Below are positions 55,456-64,000 of a DNA stretch of 64,000 bases, in pieces. Positions within the stretch are counted from its first letter, which is position 1, and the number at the start of each line of letters is the position of its first letter. Under the pieces are notes generated by a model. It was given only the letters and a program-made list of their open reading frames with translations, had not been told where the DNA came from and ran no database searches. Both the position numbers and the translations under genes were made by a program. Source of the stretch: Lycocorax pyrrhopterus obiensis (taxonomy: Eukaryota; Chordata; Aves; Passeriformes; Paradisaeidae); assembly GCA_014706295.1 (NCBI GenBank), contig JACSVZ010000007.1, positions 5,423,699-5,487,698 on the forward strand, read 5' to 3'.

Positions 55456-56859
55456 CACTGGGAGGCTGTGAGGGGAAGTAGCTGTTGAGCATGCATAGTC
55501 CTATGAAAATGTTTTATTAGGCAAAAATGAGGTTTCATTATTTTGTGGTAGAAGAATTCATACTGTGGCCATAGAAATTTACAGGAGATACAGCAACTCA
55601 TTTCCTTGTGTGTTCACTGCCACTTCCCTTGCACCAAACTCCTTCAAAGGAGGAGTGAAACCAGGAATGATAATTCCCTTATCAGCTTGAACATAATTAT
55701 TCTCACTGTCTTTTGTGGTACATGGTGACATAGCCTTGAATTGCAGAGGCGGTGGGATTGAGTCTTTCCTGCTACCTCAAAGACAAAGATGCCCCTACCC
55801 AGCTTAACTAACATTTCCTGGGTCTGTGTCTGAGCACTTATATTTTTGCTTTCTGTTTAAGTCCTCTTACATTCTTAGAGTTTAAAAAAATACCCCCCCA
55901 GTCAGAGTTTGCTACTTTTATACTTCCTGTTGCCTAATCATAAAAGAGTTAAAAGAACCCTAGAAAACTACAAAAGCCAGGATTGTGAATGTAAATCTAG
56001 AATTCAGTTTTTCATTATTGATTTGCTGCAGCATTCCTTCCAAAGGACAGGGAGGAAGGCTTGTTGTCTGGCGTCGTGTACCATACTTGCATTTCTAAGA
56101 TCAAATATATGTTAGCACATGACACTGCCAATCTGCATTCTGACATCTCAGTGGGCTTAAAAGCAAGAGGCAACTCAACTATAAAAATGTTCTTAGGAAG
56201 TGCAGTTGAGTGATTTTGTTTTCACGTGTAACACAACTATTTTAAAGACATCTATAAATTTTGTTGATATAATTCTTACTTTAACAAAATGACATTACAA
56301 GTAAAAATTATTCTGACCATGAGGAAGATCGTAGAGACTAGAAGATTGTATAGAAGATTGTAGTTTGAGTCAAGGGATTTGCTTGGATAAACTCAAATAT
56401 AAACTCATATATTTGTGCAAGAATAGTGATTTTAGTATGTAGGAAATGAGATATATGTTCTCAGATCAGCAGTTTATGTATCCTGGTGTTTTGTTGCTGG
56501 AGAAAATTTACTGTAGCAGAAGGTTGCACTTCAGTGTCTTCTGATGCAAGTTTCTTACAGCTCTACACAATTGATGGCTGTTTTTGTTCTACATGGATTC
56601 AACCCTTACTGTATAATCTAGAACCCTTGTGGGTATTTTTCTGTCTATCCATTCTTAAGTACTCCTAATATTTTTTATCTCAACAGTGACCTGTGATTCC
56701 AAGGGTAATTGTAATTCTGGCTTTAAAAATCCACTTTTGTATTTACATCAGTCTTTATCTCAAGGGGGGTGGGGGATTCCTTGGTCTTCTGTAGTGAGAT
56801 AGTGTTAGAAACACCTGTCTGCTTCTCTTCCCTTATTTATTATATAATTTGAGTAATGT

Positions 56860-57080
56860 TACTGATCATTCATTCTTTCCTGAAGCTTTATAGTTCTAAC
56901 CAGGGTTTCTTCTTGTACCCAAATCTCTTCAAGTCTTTAATTTATATTGTTCTTTTCTGCGTCTTTTCTATTTGATGTATCCTTTTTCAGATGGGGGTGA
57001 CCAAAACTGAACACAGAATTCAAAAGTGAACACACACTATTCAAGGTGAGGGAATATCACTAGTTTTATATAAGGCATAG
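56860..57080 (-). mobile_element. ancient CR1/L3-like LINE remnant, antisense
   Basis: The phrase around 56990-57050 (gatgggggtgaccaaaactg, aacacagaattcaa, attcaaggtgaggg) follows the order of words seen in the reverse complement of CR1/L3 elements: 'gaccaaaactgaacacag', then 'attcaaggtgagg'. The preceding 'ttcaagtctttaat' stretch also fits. It is highly diverged, and the 'acacag/attcaa' phrase is partly duplicated. Boundaries are approximate. Confidence 0.5.
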
Positions 57081-58973
57081 TATTTTTTTGTATGACTTTG
57101 TCCTTTAAAAATAAATACTGATATCCTGATTATTTTTGCTCCCAATTGTAAAATATTTTTCGTGAGTAATCTGTAAAGTTGTCTAGATTTTTCATTGAAA
57201 AGTTGGTTAATTTATAACATAATTTCTTATGGCTAATTAATTAATGAATATGGTATATTAATTTTCACTATGGTTTACTATACACCATGTATACTCTACT
57301 TCCTGTTGCTGTATTGATCTAATTGCGTATTTGAAATTCCTTCTGAAGACCGTAATGAATCCACAATAGAGCCGACTGATCTTTATATCGCTCATCATTT
57401 CCAGGTTTTGTCATTACATGGTTCCTTCCCATTTCATCCTTCAGATTATTGAAGTGTACTTGCCTGGGAGTTTTTTCTGGGCATTGCCACCTTGGTTTTG
57501 ATCCCTCTCGCCAAGAGTCTTTCCTATGTTCTTGCAGATCTTGAAGAAAGGTTTGCATTCCACCATGTACACCATAAAGACTGGTAGTTGAAGAGAATGA
57601 GCTGTACCTGAGAATACTCATCAGAATGCCCATTGCCATCTCTCATTAACTTATTCGCTGCATCTGATCCTTCTCTTAGACCTCCTCTCGTTAGGAGAAG
57701 AATTGTACATCTCATAACCCACGTTTGGTTATTCCTTTCAGAAGGGATATGCTTGCATTATGCTTGTTATGGTAGCAGGGGGAAAGAGGTGTTCTCAGGC
57801 TGGTCATCTGGTTTGGCTTTAACTCTTGCAAATTGGATTCATTTACGTGAGTTCTCCATACCAGGACTTTCAGCAGGTCACAAATAAAAAAAAATAAACA
57901 TACCACTCTTTTGATGACTTCCTTGCATTAGTATTTCTTATAATGGTGATGTTGTGTTGTATCCAGAGTAGGTGATTATTAGGCATTGTCACCACAAACA
58001 GTGGTAAATAGAGGTAGTAAAGTTTGGTTTGTATGAGAAGATCACACATTTTGTGTAACATGCTCATATTAGGAGCATTGTCTCCATTTACCTTCAACTA
58101 TATGAGTGTATAGAACCCAAAATTTATGAAGAACCACTATTAAAATTCTTACTCAATATGTTTGATACTGCAAAGTTGGAATAGCATGATAGGGATTATA
58201 TGCCTGTTTGGAAAGGATTTTTCTGTGAAACGTGTAATGGAGAGCTAACATTGGCAAGGATTTACCAGCATTCCTGATGTCCAGCATCTTTGGAGTAGGC
58301 AACAGCGCCTGTGGAATGGCTTAGCTCCATGTTCCTCACACTGCACCATCACCTTCAGCTTCTAACATGGGAGTTGGTATGGGTGGCGGGTAAAAGGTGT
58401 GGTCTTGGACAGAAATCACACAGCTGTGTTGGAAGGAGTGGGAGAACTGAGGGGAGGAAGGCTATTTCTGTGCTCTCCACTCTGGAGAGCGGCAGGTGGT
58501 CAGTAAATAAACCAGTGGTGATGAACAGTCAATACATTGACCCACTCACACTGCCAGACAAATAGAAATAAAAATTGCTCAGTCTTTATCTCATTTCCTT
58601 GATCTGTGAGGGGGTATGTGTAGTGTGACTGTGTTACAGGACCTGCAGTGGGAACGTATTTGAGAAATTATTCCTGCATTCAAGTGAATTTTTTATAGAA
58701 GTACAGTTCTGGGAAGCTGCTGTTCTTATTGTTTGTGCTGTTCTTCAGTTGTTACTTTGTACAATGACTGTTGGGTTTTAGCTTTTTCCTGTAACTTCTG
58801 TTCCAAATTGGATTTCTAACCAATGATTTCTAGGTAATGATCATCTGAAAAGGTTTGACTTACAGATTTTTTTTTATTACTTATTTTTGTAGTATGGGTA
58901 ATTCTTGCACTTCATTCTTTGTTCCCTCAGTGTAAGGGTTGGAAGACATTTTCTGTTACTATGCTGGTTTTGA

Positions 58974-59040
58974 TCTTTTTTTTTTTGGTAAGTTTTTGCT
59001 TGGGGTTTGGTTTTTTATTTTGTTTTTTTTTTTTTTTTTT
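58974..59040 (+). repeat. T-rich / G-T tract ending in poly-T
   Basis: T runs are interrupted by GG and GGGG, and the tract ends in 18 T. It could be the antisense image of a retroposon tail, but no element follows it. Confidence 0.8.
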
Positions 59041-59582
59041 AAATCCTCCATCAAGGAGCTATCTCATTTTTTTTCAAATTTGTTTATTTTGTTGCTTCAT
59101 TCTAAGCTGGCTAACATGCTGAAGCTGAACTATTTTATGAAATATTCTGGTCTTTGAACAAGTTAACGGAACAAATTGTGTGATTTCTTTCCTTATAAGC
59201 TTACAAAAACTTGTAGGATACTATGTGTATTTATGGTCTGTGATGTAATAAACAGAAATGTGACTATCCAAACAAGCAGCTGAAGCAACTATTCATTTGT
59301 GCCTTTCATCTTTTTAGATCTTTCTAATTGTAAAGTCTAAGCTGTTTTATGATAATGTTTTAAATTAATGTTTAATTAACACTGATAAGAAGGAAATAGG
59401 TGGTTTCTAAAATACTGCTTTTAATTTAAGTACATTTAAGTAAGATTCGGTGTCCTTAGGAAGTTCAGAAAATTCTGGTTGATGTCTTGGTATGGGATAA
59501 CAGGTGCTGTTTACTAAGGTGGACGCTGTGGTATCTTCTGGTGCACTGAACATCTTGTGATCTGCAGTAAAAACCAGGCAGG

Positions 59583-59620
59583 AGTGTGTGTGTGTGTGTG
59601 GTGCTGTTTTGAGAGAGAGA
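59583..59620 (+). repeat. (GT)n then (GA)n microsatellites
   Basis: About eight GT units, a short spacer, then five GA units. Confidence 0.9.
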
Positions 59621-60357
59621 AATACTAAGTTACACTGTTTTTTTTTTTAATCTGATGTTAAAGTGACTGTTGGGACATCTGGAGTTCCTACCACTCTCTT
59701 GTCTATGGCTGTAGTTAGGAAAGGGAATACTTTCCATTTGAGGTGCATGATGAAATATTCCTTATATGAGAAAAGAGCTGTGGATCATCTTAAAAATTGA
59801 AGAATGATTCTCTTCACTTCAACACTTTTCTCTCCAGCTCTCCAGACAGATTTTTAACAGGAAGTTTAAAAGGAGAAACAGAAGAAGGTGTTTTTGAGCA
59901 TGACATTAACAAACTTTCCTTAACAAAAATTTTTGAGCTGGTTAAGACCACTCCAAAGATAAATGCAGTTACAGTTCTCCTGCAACTTTATTTGCTGTGA
60001 AAAAGCTGCTCTAAGGACTAACATGAGACATGGTGGGAGACATTGGCCCTGAAAGAGCAGCAGCTCTTCATCTGCCTCACTTCAAGCTAGCCTGAAAATG
60101 TTTTTTGTTCACTGTGGTGCAGGTAGCTGTGCTCAGGAGCACGTTTGTTTCCTCTTCCTTTCTGGATGGTAGGTCTGGTGTTGGCAAGTGAGGAGCACTT
60201 TGCCTCTCCTGAAATACATGCCTTTTCCTGGGACTTATTTATTAGTACTTTTCTTTGTGAAAAACTAACAGATTACTGTATTTTGAAACACAGCAAGCAT
60301 TCTCTCTCTTTTTTTTTTGGCATTGTATCTACCCTCATCCTTCTTTTCTTTGCAATC

Positions 60358-60412
60358 CCGTCTCTCCAAAGGGACGCGCGACAGACCGACGGACTGCGGC
60401 TATTTTTATACG
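60358..60412. promoter_or_regulatory. CpG-dense patch with MEF2-like site in intron 2
   Basis: Seven or more CpGs occur in about 55 bp (ggacgcgcgacagaccgacg and onward) inside AT-rich, CpG-depleted intron, followed by CTATTTTTATA, one mismatch from the MEF2 consensus. The next 300 bp also keep scattered CpGs. This pattern fits an unmethylated intronic enhancer or a GC-biased conversion spot. No coding potential was seen. Confidence 0.35.
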
Positions 60413-62372
60413 GTGCACATATTAACCATTGAGTGAACGTAAGAGGTTTTACAGAGCTTATTTTAGCAGAAGCATTTGTTAAAGCCCCTATATCCATAGG
60501 CTATGTGTATATTCATTAACTATTCAGGGCTGTAACATAATCCAACAAAAGGAAGTGTATTTTAACAGAGATCTCTAACAACCATAGGCAGACTGGCACC
60601 CAGCCAGCGGGGAAAGGCAGACGTTTCTCGCTGCTATTTCTGTCTTGTGGCATCCAGAGATATTGAATTGATTTCTTGGATAACGAAACTAGCTAAGACT
60701 TACTGCAGTGTCACGATCCTGCATTACGGGAATACATATGTTTGATCCCCAGAAGTTCATTGTAATCAAATCTTTGGAGGCAGTGGAAAACTGAGCCTCT
60801 CCAGTTTCACTTCGGCATGACAAGATTTAGCCTTCATATAATCACATCCAAAATGGCTTGTGGCAAGGATGGGGAGAACTGAAGTGCTAGCATGAATGGA
60901 AAGTACATAATTGTTTAACAGAATAGCCTGTCCTATGGATTTTCTTATCCATGGAAAGTGTTGGATTTTCCCTGTAGTAGAAGCCTGAATGGCTTCACTG
61001 GTCAGAGATGGGGCAGAGCATTGGGAGTCCTTTCCCTGGTGGTGAATGTGCATCCTTGGAGCTTGGAATATGTCTATGTACAGCTTCTACCAACCACCCC
61101 TTGTGAAAAGGGATGGAGATACTTCAGCTCTTGGTCTGCTGTACACCTACAAAATAACTTCTCTGTCTCAATGTAGCATAAAAATAGGAATTTGTTCCCA
61201 GTCCAGTGCCTGTCAGTAATTTAAAGAATATTTTGATAAAGGTAAATGTCAGAAGAGAATGAGATATGTAGATATTTACTATGATCAGAGTCTGTTTTGT
61301 GTGGAATGTCAATAGACTATGCCAGGATGTGCTGAAGCATAAGATTTGTGAGCTTTTGCACAGGTGAGAAATCCCATGTTTCCTGGTCAGTTGAATGCTC
61401 TCCTGTTCTGCCCAGCTGCAGTGGGAATTACCCTCTTGGTTTTAACCACATTCCTACTGTTCTGCAACGTGCTAAGCTAACAACAGATTGTCTGCTTTAA
61501 AAGTAGATCCTTTTATAGTGTGATGCTTTAAATAATACTTTACATCTCTAGGCATCTTTCTGTGTTAGAATGCAGATATAAATTAATTCTTTTTCCTTTT
61601 GTTAATAGCTTGAATGAGCTGGGAGGGAAGGTTTTAAAAGAACAAATACAATGAAAATGGATATTTGTGAAATACTTGAGTTCAATTCCACGTGAACAGA
61701 AATGTTAAAAGCCCCTTTAGCAGCTGTGTCAATACCAATTTTTCTGGTTCTTGAGTGCAGACATAAATTCAGATGGTGTTGGTTAAATAATTCGCATTTG
61801 TTTTAGGTGAAAAATAACACCTGCTCTGTTTAGCAAGTGCAGTGTTTTCATTTAAGTGATTTAAAAATTGATCACATTAAACCGATTTGAGTACATTAAG
61901 GGATTTGCAGTTATGTAATTAAATTGATATTTTAAATAGCTTTAAGTGTGCTGTACATTTGAGAAGTGTGCAAGTGGATTTTCAGATAAAACTTTTGGTT
62001 TTTTGGGGTTTTTTTGAGATGAAAGACTATTGTGCTTGGAATAAAGTTGCAGACATATGGCATTGAGTGGACAAATCATTTGAGATATACTGGAGGAAAG
62101 GCAAAAGTTCTGAATGAGGGACATTCTGTTTTCCAGGCATATCAGTTATTTTCATGTACATAGCAAACTGGTACTTGTAGGAAAAAACCATCTTGGAGCT
62201 GCAAAATATTACCACAGGTTACCTAGATAAAGAAAAATGCCATTTCTGATGCTATGATTTAATTGAAATAATTATCAAAAAACAATTAAAAAAATTATTA
62301 TTATTTTATTTTTTTGTTTGTCATGTTGGATTGTTGAATGACCTTTCTTCCCCAAGGAAAAAAATTGAGTAA

Positions 62373-64000
<1,628 letters not shown>

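Overview
The window is vertebrate, almost certainly avian, nuclear DNA. It carries the 5' part of one protein-coding gene, HIPK3 (homeodomain-interacting protein kinase 3), on the + strand. The bird assignment rests on CR1 LINE fragments (a recent-looking antisense copy near 40.8-41.2 kb and a bare 3' end near 9.84 kb), on the absence of any recognisable mammalian Alu/L1-type repeat, and on a HIPK3 protein that is close to the mammalian one but differs at many N-terminal positions. I see no bacterial, plasmid, viral or CRISPR content.

Layout: 1-14.5 kb is AT-rich intergenic DNA upstream of HIPK3 with no supportable exon. About 14.56-15.93 kb is a strong CpG island holding the promoter and non-coding exon 1, which ends at 15340 with a consensus donor. 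Intron 1 (15341-30458) has no coding exon, but there is a small GC-rich patch near 16.84-16.92 kb, a G/T-rich tract near 23.1 kb and a C/A-rich tract near 27.1-27.24 kb. Exon 2 (30459-31554, 1096 nt) carries the start codon and encodes residues 1-364 plus two bases of codon 365. It covers the SUMO motif, the kinase N-lobe, the catalytic loop and the DFG/activation loop. Intron 2 (31555-62389, about 30.8 kb) holds the CR1 copy, further strand-asymmetric tracts, microsatellites and candidate regulatory motifs. Exon 3 (62390-62513, 124 nt) completes codon 365 and adds 41 codons starting with the APE motif. The rest (62514-64000) is the start of intron 3.

The most interesting biology is around exons 1 and 2. 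Exon 2 is the orthologue of the single exon that forms circHIPK3 in mammals, and the local architecture fits back-splicing: a very strong exon 2 acceptor, a strong donor, a very long downstream intron with a weak acceptor, and G/T- and C/A-rich tracts on opposite sides of the exon that could pair. Exon 1 carries two short upstream ORFs. The first starts in a near-perfect TISU/YY1 context about 20 nt from a plausible initiator. The second stops only 4 nt before the HIPK3 start codon in the spliced mRNA. I found no wholly new system. The remaining long open frames, including 506, 364 and 312 aa frames across the CpG island, are best explained as GC-driven artefacts.
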